Translations under genes and position numbers: made by a program
Assembly: GCA_963665935.1 (NCBI GenBank)
Contig: OY762510.1
Span: forward strand, 2,666,001 to 2,730,000
Origin: Syntrophus sp963665935
GTDB taxonomy: Bacteria > Desulfobacterota > Syntrophia > Syntrophales > Syntrophaceae
DNA: 64,000 bases
Reading direction: 5' to 3'
Part shown: one piece after another, positions 32,879 to 42,412 of the stretch
Layout: each line of letters opens with the position of its first letter
Numbering within the stretch: the stretch's first letter is position 1
Notes under the pieces: model-generated
Told to the model about the DNA's origin: nothing
The model's input: only the letters and a program-made list of their open reading frames with translations
The model's database searches: none

Positions 32879-33604
32879 TTAAGGATTGGTCAGCAACAGC
32901 TCCGTTCGCTGCCCCCTGACCATGGCATACATCTCGCCGGGCCAGACAAATTCCTGCCGGTCAGGCCCATGGATCTGAATGCCGGTGAAGACGGCGTAAT
33001 CGCTGTGCGCCGTCTTCACCGTTATTTCGACCATGTGCCTTAATTCTTCCAAGATTTCCTGGTAGGTTATCTTCGTCAGCGTCACCAGATCCGGGATGTC
33101 TCCATACCGGATTTTCTTGAACAGACGTTGTTTCAGCAGACTCTGCTCCACGTCATCCGGGTCGCTTTCCAGATTCAGGGTCCCCTCAAGCATCTCCCGC
33201 CGGAAGGCAATCAACGCACCGCAGGCTCCGGAAGGGCCAGGTCGCCCGGGACGGCTGCATACGCCGATCTCACCGTTTTCATCGATCGCGATATGCGGCA
33301 TGGCATAATATACGTAGCGCTCACGTTCATGCTCAATAGGGGCGTGATGTTCGGCGGCCGAGAAACCCGTCTTTCCCGAAGTCAACAGCCCTGCGAGGCT
33401 GCAGAAATTAAAGGCCTCTCCCCAGTATTTTTGAATTTGATCTCTCAGGGGTCTTGTGATCTCGTCCCGGCAGACGCCGACACAGGCGATCGTATTGTGG
33501 GTGCTGAACCCGTGGGGAGACAAGGATGCATAAGAACTTCTTACAAAGTCATCTTCGGAAACGGCTTTCGGAAAATGAAAATCAAGTGCTTGTCGAAAAT
33601 CCAT
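32879..33604 (-). CDS. LCIB-type (limiting-CO2-inducible B/C) beta-like carbonic anhydrase
   Basis: 241 residues. The layout matches LCIB_C_CA carbonic anhydrases from memory: HGFSTHNTIACVGVCRDE with the zinc Cys45 and the Arg46/Asp47 dyad, His86/87 in AEHHAP and Cys128 in ACGAL. Such enzymes interconvert CO2 and bicarbonate with zinc. Cytoplasmic; no signal peptide. The gene follows the formate transporter and dehydrogenase genes on the same strand, which suggests supply of CO2 or bicarbonate to formate metabolism. SD AGGAG lies seven bases before the ATG. Some LCIB-like proteins are inactive, so activity is inferred. Confidence 0.72.
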   Translation of the reverse strand: MDFRQALDFHFPKAVSEDDFVRSSYASLSPHGFSTHNTIACVGVCRDEITRPLRDQIQKYWGEAFNFCSLAGLLTSGKTGFSAAEHHAPIEHERERYVYYAMPHIAIDENGEIGVCSRPGRPGPSGACGALIAFRREMLEGTLNLESDPDDVEQSLLKQRLFKKIRYGDIPDLVTLTKITYQEILEELRHMVEITVKTAHSDYAVFTGIQIHGPDRQEFVWPGEMYAMVRGQRTELLLTNP

Positions 33605-33754
33605 ATGTCACTCCTGTTCGACTGCATGGGAAATGATCTTCTTGTATTCGTCCTGAGTCATTGTTTTATCCCTCGGTTAAAAGCGTATGCTGAATGCCAT
33701 TATTCAGGTCCTTCTGAAAAGGCGTCCAGAGCAGGATGCGGAGTGAACAAGAAA

Positions 33755-33780
33755 GAGTGCCGCTGAGCACAGCGGCACTC
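33755..33780 (-). terminator. Terminator of the formate transporter gene
   Basis: An 11-bp perfect stem (GAGTGCCGCTG and its complement) with a 4-base loop, followed on the minus strand by TTTCTTGTT. Confidence 0.75.
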
Positions 33781-33814
33781 AAAGGAGCTATTCCTCCTGA
33801 TAGAACAAGAACAG

Positions 33815-35050
33815 TTATGCCTTGGAAGGCTTCTTGTAGCTGATGGCCAGAACAAAACCGCCAATCAGGAGTCCTGCCGCCACATAAAGGGCCACCGGTT
33901 TGATCGCGGGGTTGGAGAAAACGAGAGGCCCGACAACGCCGGCGCAACCCCAGGCCGTCAGCATCAGGCCGTAGATCCTGCCGATATTTGCCGGTCCAAA
34001 AGAATCCGCAGCGAAGGCCGGCATGGTGGCAAATCCACCGCCGTAGCAGGCCAGGAGATAGCAGGCGGCAATCGTATAAAGTGTAACATTGGCAACCTGC
34101 GGCAGATAGATATAAAGGGCGGCCTGGGTGACAAACATGGTCATGAAGACCCCCTTTCGACCGATGAAATCGGAAGTCCATGCCCAGAAGAGGCGTCCCA
34201 ATCCATTAAAGATGGCGGAAATGGCAACAATGGAACCCCCGCCAATGGCTAACGCTTCAGGGGTGATTCCAGGCGTCGCCTTCTTAATGACATCCTGAGC
34301 CAGCGGAGACAACTGGGAAATCAGCCCCAGACCGGCGGACACGTTCAGGAAGAGCATTCCCCAGAGCATCCACCACTGGGGGGTCTTAATGGCCTGGTCG
34401 AAGGAGAAGGAATCTGCGACGGAAACACCACCGTACGCAGCCGGTGAAAAGCCCTTGGGCAGCCATCCCGGCGGCGGGTTCTTATAGAACTGGGCGGCGC
34501 TCGTAACGGCAATCAGAAAGATGACGCCCCAGACATAAAAGGTTTTGGCCATCCCCATGGAGAGGATCATGCCGGGGGCGATTTTCCCCATGAAAAATGC
34601 GCCGGCGCCAAACCCCATAACGGCCAGCCCCGTCACCAGGCCTCTCTTGTCAGGAAACCAGCGAATCAAGGTGGCGATGGGGGTCACATAACCGAAGCCA
34701 TTCCCCAAACCGGCAACGACACCAAAGCCGAGCCACAATAGAGGAAGACTTCCCGACTGATCGGCGTAGCCCGCAATCAGCGTTCCAATGCCGAAAAGAA
34801 TTCCACCGATGGTGGCGACGAACCGGGGACCTTTCTTGTCCACGAGCATCCCGCCGAAGGCGGCGGAAATGCCGATCACGGCCATCAGGATCATCATGGT
34901 CGCCTGTGTACTGGGTTCACTCCAGCCATGAACCGTCATCAAAGGTTTCTTGAAGACCGACCAGGCATAGACAGTCCCCAGGCACAGCTGCATGACAATG
35001 GCAGCCCCGGCAATAATCCATCGCTTGCTCTCTAAATTCTTATTACTCAC
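33815..35050 (-). CDS. Oxalate/formate antiporter family (OFA) MFS transporter
   Basis: 411 residues with 12 membrane helices, inner membrane. The N-terminus WIIAGAAIVMQLCLGTVYAWSVF and the loop motif GYVTPIATLIRWFPDKRGLVTGLAVMGFGAGA are typical of the OFA group of the major facilitator superfamily, which exchange formate, oxalate or other monocarboxylates. It starts 58 bases after the formate dehydrogenase stop and is very likely in the same operon, which favours formate as substrate. Direction and exact substrate are inferred. Confidence 0.82.
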   Translation of the reverse strand: MSNKNLESKRWIIAGAAIVMQLCLGTVYAWSVFKKPLMTVHGWSEPSTQATMMILMAVIGISAAFGGMLVDKKGPRFVATIGGILFGIGTLIAGYADQSGSLPLLWLGFGVVAGLGNGFGYVTPIATLIRWFPDKRGLVTGLAVMGFGAGAFFMGKIAPGMILSMGMAKTFYVWGVIFLIAVTSAAQFYKNPPPGWLPKGFSPAAYGGVSVADSFSFDQAIKTPQWWMLWGMLFLNVSAGLGLISQLSPLAQDVIKKATPGITPEALAIGGGSIVAISAIFNGLGRLFWAWTSDFIGRKGVFMTMFVTQAALYIYLPQVANVTLYTIAACYLLACYGGGFATMPAFAADSFGPANIGRIYGLMLTAWGCAGVVGPLVFSNPAIKPVALYVAAGLLIGGFVLAISYKKPSKA

Positions 35051-35108
35051 TTATTCATTCCTCCCAAATATTAATAAAAAAACGATTCGTAAATAAATCT
35101 ATCCCTCT

Positions 35109-37796
35109 TTAGCTGCATTTTTGAATTTTAACCGCGCAAACTTTGTACTCCGGGATATTGGCAATCGGGTCGACAACTGTAATGGTAAGCCGATTGACAG
35201 CGGCTTCGCTGTAATGGAAGGGGATAAAGACCACCCCTCGGTCAACCCGATCTCTGACATCGGCTCTCAGAGTAATGGAGCCTCGTCTCGAGGACACTTC
35301 AATCTTCTCGCTGGTCTTTATACCCAGTTCACCAGCGTCAGCGGGGTTTATCTCCATAAAGGCCTCCGGTGTGCGCGAGACAAGGCCCTGCGAACGCCGG
35401 CTCATGGTGGCGGTATGGTATTGGTAGAGGATGCGCCCGGTCGTGAGTACAAAGGGGTACTGGTCATCGGTCTGCTCGGCAGGGGGAATGTACTCCGTAA
35501 CGGAGAAGAGGCCGCTGCCGCGGGTGAAGATAGCACTATGCAAGATGGGCGTCCCTGGATGCTCAAGCGTGGGACAGGGCCACTGGATGCCGGTATCGGC
35601 GATCCGTTCGTAGGTGATACCCTTGTACGAGGTGGTGACGCTGTTGATCTCCTCCATGATATCCTTTGCCTGAACGTATTTCCAGTCTGTTCCCATTTTG
35701 TTTGCCAGCATGGTCAGAATCTGCCAGTCGTCTCTGGCTTCACCGGGTGCATTTACAGCTTTGCGCACTCTCTGCACCCGTCGCTCGGTATTGGTGTAAG
35801 TGCCTTCCTTTTCAGCCCAGGCGCATGAAGGCAGGACCACGTCTGCCAAAGAACCGGTTTCATTCAGAAAGATATCCTGAACAACCAGCAGGTCCAGCTT
35901 TGAAAGAGCGTGTTCAACGTGCGCCAGATCGGGATCGGACATCATGGGATTTTCTCCCATGATGAGCAGGGCTTTGATGGCGCCCGTATCCGCACCTTCG
36001 ATAATCTTGGGAATGGTAAGACCGGGCTTGGGATTAAGGCTTACTCCCCAGGCATCCTCGAATTTTCTGCGATGCTCCTCATCGGCCACTTGCAGATAGG
36101 CGGTGAAGTTTCCCGGCAGGCAGCCCATGTCACAGGCGCCCTGGACGTTATTCTGACCCCGGAGCGGATTGACACCCGTGCCGGGCCGTCCGATATTTCC
36201 AGTCAGCATGGCGAGGTTGGCCAGGGATTTGACTGCATCGGTACCTGTAATATGCTGGGTAATCCCCATGGCGTAGAGGATGGAAGCCGCCCCGGCCTTT
36301 GCGTATAAATGGGCGGCTTTGACAAGATCGCCACCGGGGATCGACGTGATGTTTTCCACGAATTCAGGCGTGTATTTTGCCACCGCAAGTTTTAAGGCCT
36401 CGAAATTCTCGGTGCGCTCGGCGACAAATTCCTTATCCAAGAGATCTTCAGAGATGATGATGTTCAAAAGGCCGTTGATCCAGGCAATATCAGTACCCGG
36501 TTTCTGGCGCAGCCAAACCGTGGCGAACTTGGCCAGCTCGATATTGCGTGGGTCGGCCAGAATCAGCTTGGCGCCGCGCTGGGTGATGGCCCGCTTGACG
36601 ACGGATGCAATGACAGGATGATTCTCCGTCGTGTTGGAACCTGTAATCAGGAAACAATCACTTTCAATGAGATCGGTGATGGAGTTGGTCATGGCTCCGG
36701 AACCAAAGGAAGCGGCCAGACCGGCCACTGTGGAGCTGTGTCAGAGACGTGCGCAGTGATCCACATTATTGGTTCCCACCACGGCGCGAAGGAATTTCTG
36801 GAAGATATAATTTTCTTCGTTGGTGCATCGTGCCGATGCCAGTCCCGCGATTGCATCAGCCCCGTGTTCTTCTTTAATGGATCTCAGTTTCTCGGCCACA
36901 AACGCGATGGCCTCGTCCCAGGTTGTCTCTTTCAACTCGCCGTCCCTGCGGATTAACGGCTTGGTCAAGCGATCGGGATGCTGCACATAATCATAGCCGA
37001 AGCGGCCCTTGATACACAGGCTGCCGAAATTCGGTGCGGGCATGCCGTCGCGATCCGTGGTCACCTTGATGATTTTGTCGTCTTTGGTACACACATCCAT
37101 CTGACAGCCCACTCCGCAATAGCTGCAGGTGGTCCGAACCTTGATCAAATCCTTGAAGCGGCCTCGGAAACGGCCCTGTTTTTCATACAAGGCCCCCACG
37201 GGACAGACTCGGACGCACTCACCGCAAAAGACGCAGTTCGATTCCTCATATCTTAGACCGAACGGTGGACCGACTTTTGAGTACGACCCTCTTCCGGTAT
37301 AATCAAGAACCAGGTTGACCTGTATCTCGTTGCAGGCCCGTACACACAAACCGCAGAGTACGCACTTGTTCATGTCACGCACGATCATCTCATTGCCTGT
37401 CTCACTGGCAAGCATGCTTGAAGGTTCGCCAAAGCGCGGCGCTTCCATCCCGAGTTCATATGCCAGATCCTGCAGCACGCAATTTCCACTTGATTCGCAG
37501 GTGATGCAGTTGTGGTGACCCTGGGTCATGAGCATCTCCACGATTATCCTGCGGACATTGAGAACCCGTTCGGTATTGGTTGACACCACCATGCCGTTGC
37601 TGGCGGGCAGGGAGCAGGCCGCCAGCAAGGAGCGTGCGCCTTCGACCTCAACCATGCATATCCGGCAAGCGCCTACCGGTTTGACCTGTTCCTGGTGGCA
37701 CAGTACGGGGATATAGATACCGGCAGACTTCGCAATCTGGTATACCGTCTGTCCGGGATTGAACTCTATCTCTCTGCCGTCGATGATGATCTTCAT
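35109..37796 (-). CDS. fdhA: Selenocysteine-containing formate dehydrogenase, catalytic subunit (TGA read as Sec352)
   Basis: One 895-residue frame with an in-frame TGA at 36741-36743, in the context VDHCARL-U-HSSTVAGLA, the classic Sec site of molybdenum/tungsten formate dehydrogenases. It reversibly oxidises formate to CO2. N-terminal 2Fe-2S domain (C33, C44, C47, C61), a His-Cys3 cluster (about H95, C97, C100, C106), two ferredoxin 4Fe-4S clusters (C145-C155, C188-C198), then the Mo-bis-MGD part with its own 4Fe-4S (C224, C227, C231, C261). This NuoG-like N-terminus passes electrons to NAD(P)H- or ferredoxin-linked partners, which are absent here. Treating the TGA as stop would give two false genes. 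Confidence 0.92.
36714..36743 (-). promoter_or_regulatory. Bacterial SECIS element and Sec codon of fdhA
   Basis: After the TGA comes an 18-base interval and then GGTCT closed by a GGCC/GGCC stem (GGCCGGTCTGGCC). The GGUCU apical loop and the 18-base distance match E. coli fdhF SECIS, as far as I remember it. SelB would bind it to insert selenocysteine. Confidence 0.75.
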
Positions 37797-38137
37797 GAAA
37801 TCTCCTCATTTTACCTTTCGGTGCACAATAAAATTACTCAAGCTGTAACTATTTATTGAATAAAATGCAAATAAATAATAATTGTGCGAAAAATTACATC
37901 TTGGATCAAAAATACGTTGTCAATAATGTGCATATTTTCAGAACATTAAACTCAGCAGAAATCAGACGCAAGGAAGGCATCCATGCCGGAAGAGTGAGGG
38001 ATGCATTGGGGAATGTAATGGACAACAGGTCTTCCTCTCCTTTTTATAAATCAAAAGTACGCATCAACCGAATAAGCCATAAAAAACATTGGAGGCTTGG
38101 GAAATATTGATACTCGAATGGATTGTCGGGTTCGGGC
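37797..38137. other. Intergenic region upstream of fdhA
   Basis: 341 bases, very AT-rich near the gene start. A TTGACA on the minus strand (37918-37923) has a possible TGTAAT 19 bases downstream (37893-37898), a loose promoter. No gene is supported; an 84-codon plus-strand frame has no ribosome site or family likeness. Confidence 0.4.
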
Positions 38138-39259
38138 TTAGTCGAGGCGCTTCCGGAAGCGGACGACGGCACCGATGAAAACAGCCAGTCCCAGGATCGC
38201 CATGGCGACAAACTGGGGCCACAGGATCTCCATACCCACCCCCTTGAGAAAAACCCCCCGGATGATCACCAGAAAATAGCGAAGCGGATCCAGCATCGTC
38301 AGCCATTGAACTGCCAGGGGCATATTTGCTATGGGGAAGACGAAGCCGCTGAGCATGAAGAAGGGCAGAATTACGAAGAAGGTTGTCATCATGGCCTGCT
38401 GCTGGGTCCCGGAAATGGTGGAAATAAAGAGCCCGATCCCCAGGGTGCTGAGCAGAAAGAGGCAGGCGGCCAGAAAGAGAAGGGCGACGCTCCCCGCCAG
38501 GGGGACCTGGAACCAGGCGATGGCAATGGCAGAGACGATGATCATCTGGGCAAGCGAGATGAGGATGTAGGGAATCGTTTTGCCGAGGATCAGTTCGACC
38601 GGCGAAATCGGCGTCACCATCAGCTGTTCCATGGTTCCCGCCTCCTTTTCCTTGATGATGGCCATGGAGGTGAAGAGCAGGGAGATCAGCATGACGACGA
38701 AGGCCACAATGCCGGGGACATAGAAATTCTGGCTGTCCAGGTTGGGATTGTACCAGGTTCGAACGCTGGCATCGATCCGGCCATAATCCATCCGCTGGGG
38801 GTGAAGCTCCCAGATCAGCTGCCGATTCAGCCGGTCCAGAACGAGCATTGTATAGGCGATCCGGATGGAGGCCATATTGCTCATGCTGCCGTCCGCCAGG
38901 ATCTGCAGGGGGGCTGTCCTGCCTTTTCGGATTTCGGAACTGATATTCGGGGGGATTTTCACGGCAAGATCGATCTTCCCCTCCAGGAGCAACTGTTCCA
39001 GGGCCTTCTCGTTTTCCGGATGATGGGTTATTCGAAAAATCCGGTTGGCACTGAAGGCATCGGCAACAAGACGGCTTTCCCGGGTATGTGCCTGGTCCAT
39101 CAGGGCGAGGCGGATGTCCCGGATATCGTAGTTGACCACATACCCGAAGATGAGCAGTTGAATGATCGGGGTGACGACCAATAGGGGACGGTTCCGTTTG
39201 TCCCGGAAAAGCTGGATGAACTCCTTGCGGACCAATTCCCTTATCCGCAGCCAGCGCAT
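38138..39259 (-). CDS. ABC-2 type transporter permease (YbhR-like)
   Basis: 373 residues. An N-terminal membrane helix, a large periplasmic domain (to about residue 170), then five or six C-terminal helices: the ABC2_membrane_3 layout of YhhJ/YbhR/YbhS proteins. FFMLSGFVFPIANMP and PLRYFLVIIRGVFLKG are typical signatures. It pairs with the neighbouring permease and two ATPases as a drug or lipid exporter. The gene begins one base after the stop of the neighbouring permease. Confidence 0.85.
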   Translation of the reverse strand: MRWLRIRELVRKEFIQLFRDKRNRPLLVVTPIIQLLIFGYVVNYDIRDIRLALMDQAHTRESRLVADAFSANRIFRITHHPENEKALEQLLLEGKIDLAVKIPPNISSEIRKGRTAPLQILADGSMSNMASIRIAYTMLVLDRLNRQLIWELHPQRMDYGRIDASVRTWYNPNLDSQNFYVPGIVAFVVMLISLLFTSMAIIKEKEAGTMEQLMVTPISPVELILGKTIPYILISLAQMIIVSAIAIAWFQVPLAGSVALLFLAACLFLLSTLGIGLFISTISGTQQQAMMTTFFVILPFFMLSGFVFPIANMPLAVQWLTMLDPLRYFLVIIRGVFLKGVGMEILWPQFVAMAILGLAVFIGAVVRFRKRLD

Positions 39260-39260
39260 C

Positions 39261-40394
39261 TTAGATTCCCTCCCGCTTCAAGGCCAAGAAGCTCAGCAGG
39301 GCCAATACCAGAAACATGATCAGCAGGACGAGGAAAGAGAACCAGAGCTGAGCAAATCCAAGGTTCTTGAGATAAACGCCGCTCAGAATCTGAAGATAGT
39401 ACGTTGCCGGGACGACTTGAGCCAGAATCTGAAGGGGCTTTGGCATGTTGAGAATCGGAAAGACGAAGTTGGACAGCAGCAGAGAGGGAAGATAGGTAAC
39501 CAGCACGGCGACCTGATTGGCGACGAGCTGCGACTTGAGAACGCTGGAAATCAGGAGCCCGAGGGTCAGGGCAACCGCCAGATAGAGCGCGGAAGCCAGA
39601 ATCATCAGCCAGAAGCTTGATTTCATGACCACGCCGAAGAGGATCTGGCCCATGAGAACGGCAATCAGGACATCGATCATTCCAATGACAAAGTAGGGAA
39701 TGGCTTTCCCAACGAGGAATTCTCCCGTATTCAGGGGGAGCGACTTGATGGTTTCCAGGGTGCCGTTTTCGTATTCCCGGGCCACGACGAGGGAGGTCAG
39801 CATGGCGCCGACGATCATGAGAATAACGGCGATATTGCCGGGGATGATGAAATTCCGGCTTTCCAGGTCCTCGTTGAACCAGACGCGGATCCGGCCTTCC
39901 AGGGGAGGTAAGATCCGTTCTCTTCCCTGACGGTTCAGAAAGGCATCAAGCTGGGAACGATTCTGACTTTCCAGAAAGGCGTTGATGTAACCTCTGGAGA
40001 TATTTCCAAAATTCGGATCGCTTCCGTCAAGGATAACCTGCAGCGGGGCATCCCGGTCCTTGTGGAGATTCTCGGAAAAGTCCGGCGGGATCACGATGGC
40101 CAAGGTGGCCCATCCCTCGTCCAGGTAGGTATTGACATCTTTGGTATTCCGGGAAAAGGCGACGACGTCAAAATAGGAGGAGGAATCCAGCTTCCGGATC
40201 AGGTCGCGGCTGGAAGGGGTGGAATTCTGATCTACAACAATGGTCTTGACATGGTTGACATCGAGGCTCAGGGCGTAGCCGAAGAGGAGGATGAGAAGCA
40301 GGGGGAGGGCAAAGGCTAGATAGAGGCTGCGGACATCCCGGAGCAGATGATAGAATTCCTTGCGGACAACCGCTTCGACCTTTGTCGGATTCAC
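39261..40394 (-). CDS. ABC-2 type transporter permease (YbhS-like)
   Basis: 377 residues, the same architecture as its neighbour and clearly related to it: N-terminal helix, periplasmic domain, C-terminal helix bundle with LLLSNFVFPILNMP and PATYYLQILSGVYLK. GTG start with AGGAG seven bases upstream. The two permeases probably form a heterodimer. Confidence 0.85.
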   Translation of the reverse strand: MNPTKVEAVVRKEFYHLLRDVRSLYLAFALPLLLILLFGYALSLDVNHVKTIVVDQNSTPSSRDLIRKLDSSSYFDVVAFSRNTKDVNTYLDEGWATLAIVIPPDFSENLHKDRDAPLQVILDGSDPNFGNISRGYINAFLESQNRSQLDAFLNRQGRERILPPLEGRIRVWFNEDLESRNFIIPGNIAVILMIVGAMLTSLVVAREYENGTLETIKSLPLNTGEFLVGKAIPYFVIGMIDVLIAVLMGQILFGVVMKSSFWLMILASALYLAVALTLGLLISSVLKSQLVANQVAVLVTYLPSLLLSNFVFPILNMPKPLQILAQVVPATYYLQILSGVYLKNLGFAQLWFSFLVLLIMFLVLALLSFLALKREGI

Positions 40395-40492
40395 GAATAT
40401 TCTCCTACCCGGCGGTTCCGATGCCCGGGATGGTGGAGAGCCCCCGGCGAAGGATCATGACGGCAATTCTGCCCAATTGCTGAACATGAGGA

Positions 40493-40801
40493 CTACGCGG
40501 ACTGTTTCCCATACTGTTCCCACGAAATGAGATGCCAGGGGTAAAGCGTAAAGGTGAAAATGCCGGCCTTCACTGCCGGATCATTTTCGGCGATGGACCG
40601 GGCTTCCGCTTCTCCGCCTTCCACCTCGAGAAGAGAGGCCCCGCCGCTGCTGTCCAAAAAGGGACCCGCCATCCGGACTTTTCCTTCCCGATAATAGTTC
40701 CGGACATAGTTTCCATGGGCTTCCAGTGGCTGCTCAAAAATCGGACGGCCCGAAATCCAGGCGGGACCGGGCAAATAGAGAATGAGAAAGGTTTTTTTCA
40801 A
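40493..40801 (-). CDS. YCII-related domain protein
   Basis: 102 residues with a dimeric alpha-beta barrel (YCII) pattern: GPAWISGRPIFEQPLEAHGNYVRNYYREGKVRMAGPF and AEARSIAENDPAVKAGIFTFTLYPWH. The His and Asp of this family are seen. The function of such proteins is mostly unknown; some act as small enzymes or regulators. TTG start with GGAGGG eight bases upstream. It is inserted between the ATPase and permease genes of the ABC exporter. Confidence 0.72.
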   Translation of the reverse strand: MKKTFLILYLPGPAWISGRPIFEQPLEAHGNYVRNYYREGKVRMAGPFLDSSGGASLLEVEGGEAEARSIAENDPAVKAGIFTFTLYPWHLISWEQYGKQSA

Positions 40802-40902
40802 GATTGTATCCCTCCAGTCAATTGCTGTCGTATCGTTTCAGAAACCGGCTTAGAATCGATCTTCGTTCCCGTGCTTCCTCCGGTTCCGGAGGAGAAACCT
40901 GT

Positions 40903-41667
40903 TTATGCCGGTTTCCCCTTTTCCCCGGTCATCAAGGCCACAAAGGCATCATCCAGCGTGGCTTCCGGCCTTTCGGGACAGACCTGATGGATGATGTTTT
41001 CCGGGCTGTCCGCCGCGACAATCCGGCCCTCGTTGAGCATGACGATCTTTTCACAGTACCGGGCCTCATCCATGTAGTGCGTGGTGATAAAGATCGTGAT
41101 GCCTTCCCCGGCGAGCTGGCGGATAAAATCCCAGAAATGCCGCCGCGTGATCGGATCCACGCCCGAGGTCGGTTCGTCAAGAAAGAGGATCTCCGGAGCG
41201 TGGAGCAGGGCGCAACCCAGGGCGAGGCGCTGTCGCCAGCCGGGCGGCAGCGTTCGCGTCAGGGCGTTGCGAACCTCCTTAAGGCGCGTCAGTTCGAGAA
41301 CCCAGGCCATCCGCTCTTTCCATTTGTCGGGGGAGACGTTGTAGACGCCAAGATAAAACCGGATGTTTTCATAGGGCGTCAGGTCTTCGTAGAGGGAAAA
41401 ACGCTGGGACATATAGCCGATCGCCTGCTTGACCGTTTCAGGCTGGGAGACGATGTCGTGGCCGGCTACATATCCTTCCCCTGCCGTGGGGGCAAGGATG
41501 CCGCAGAGCATGCGGATGGTGGTCGACTTTCCGGAGCCGTTCGGGCCGAGAAAACCGAAGATTTCCCCTTTCCGGACTTCAAAGGAGATCCGGTCCACCG
41601 CGACAAAGGACCCGAAGCGTTTTTCCAGGTTCTTGACGAGAATCGCCTTATCGTTGGAAGGAGTCAT
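40903..41667 (-). CDS. ABC exporter ATPase (second, with degenerate signature)
   Basis: 254 residues from the ATG at 41667 with GAGGA eight bases upstream; an in-frame start at 41682 is also possible. Walker A GPNGSGKSTT and Walker B ILFLDEPTSGVDP are intact. The ABC signature is LPPGW instead of LSGGQ, as in the equivalent half of YbhF-type proteins. It overlaps the first ATPase by 20 bases. Together they correspond to the single two-domain YbhF protein of enterobacteria, here split in two. Confidence 0.87.
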   Translation of the reverse strand: MTPSNDKAILVKNLEKRFGSFVAVDRISFEVRKGEIFGFLGPNGSGKSTTIRMLCGILAPTAGEGYVAGHDIVSQPETVKQAIGYMSQRFSLYEDLTPYENIRFYLGVYNVSPDKWKERMAWVLELTRLKEVRNALTRTLPPGWRQRLALGCALLHAPEILFLDEPTSGVDPITRRHFWDFIRQLAGEGITIFITTHYMDEARYCEKIVMLNEGRIVAADSPENIIHQVCPERPEATLDDAFVALMTGEKGKPA

Positions 41668-42412
41668 TCCGGAGTTCCTCATCCACTTCCTGTATCCGGG
41701 CGATCACGGCATCTTCCAGGCTGGAAAAGCGGGCGCGCAGGGCATCCGGCGTCGCGATCTCCAGAATCGAAGCCTGGTGCATGATGGCGACCCGGTCGCA
41801 TTTCTCTCCTTCATCCAGATAGGCCGTCGAGGTCAGGATGGTCATCCCCTCGTTCTGCATGATCTTGAGCATGTCCCAGAATTCCCGCCGGGAAACGGGA
41901 TCGACTCCGTTGGTCGGCTCGTCGAGAATCAAGACCTTGGGTTCATGGACGAGTACACAGGCAAGACCCAGTTTCTGCTTCATTCCCCCCGAAAGCTGAC
42001 CCGCCGGACGGCGGGTAAAGGGCAGCAGGTGGGAAAACCCCAGGTAGCGTTCTTTTCTCAGCTTCGCTTCTTTTCCTTTGATGCCGTAGATATCCATAAA
42101 AAAATGGAGATTTTCCTCAACGGTGAGATCCTGATAGAGTCCGAACCGCTGGGGCATGTAGCCGATAAGATCCCGAATCCGCTTCCTGTCGGTCAAAACA
42201 TTCAGGCCGGCGATGGTTACCGTTCCCGAGGAAGGTTCAATCATCGTGGCGATCATGCGGAGCAGGGAGGTCTTTCCCGCACCGTCCGAACCGACCAGTC
42301 CAAACATCGAACCTGCGGCCACAGAAAAGGAGGCTTCCCGGACGGCGTTCACGGCGCCGAACTGTAGAGAGGCCTTTTCGACCTGGATGATCGGGTTATC
42401 GGAGCCAGGCAT
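41648..42412 (-). CDS. ABC exporter ATPase (first)
   Basis: 254 residues from the ATG at 42412, with an AGGA ten bases upstream; a TTG at 42439 is in frame but less likely. Walker A is GSDGAGKTS, signature LSGGMKQKL, Walker B LILDEPTNGVDP: all active-looking. It overlaps the adaptor gene by 17 bases. It pairs with the degenerate second ATPase. Confidence 0.87.
   Translation of the reverse strand: MPGSDNPIIQVEKASLQFGAVNAVREASFSVAAGSMFGLVGSDGAGKTSLLRMIATMIEPSSGTVTIAGLNVLTDRKRIRDLIGYMPQRFGLYQDLTVEENLHFFMDIYGIKGKEAKLRKERYLGFSHLLPFTRRPAGQLSGGMKQKLGLACVLVHEPKVLILDEPTNGVDPVSRREFWDMLKIMQNEGMTILTSTAYLDEGEKCDRVAIMHQASILEIATPDALRARFSSLEDAVIARIQEVDEELRNDSFQR

Noticed and set aside
36741..36743. Stop codon splitting fdhA into two genes
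   Set aside because: The frame is continuous from 37796 to 35109, the context is the conserved Sec site and a SECIS-like hairpin follows.
37856..38110. 84-codon plus-strand frame upstream of fdhA
   Set aside because: No ribosome site, no family likeness, low-GC random-looking sequence.
38123..39184. 353-codon plus-strand frame opposite an ABC permease
   Set aside because: Asp/Gly/His-rich translation typical of an antisense shadow; the minus-strand permease has clear helices.
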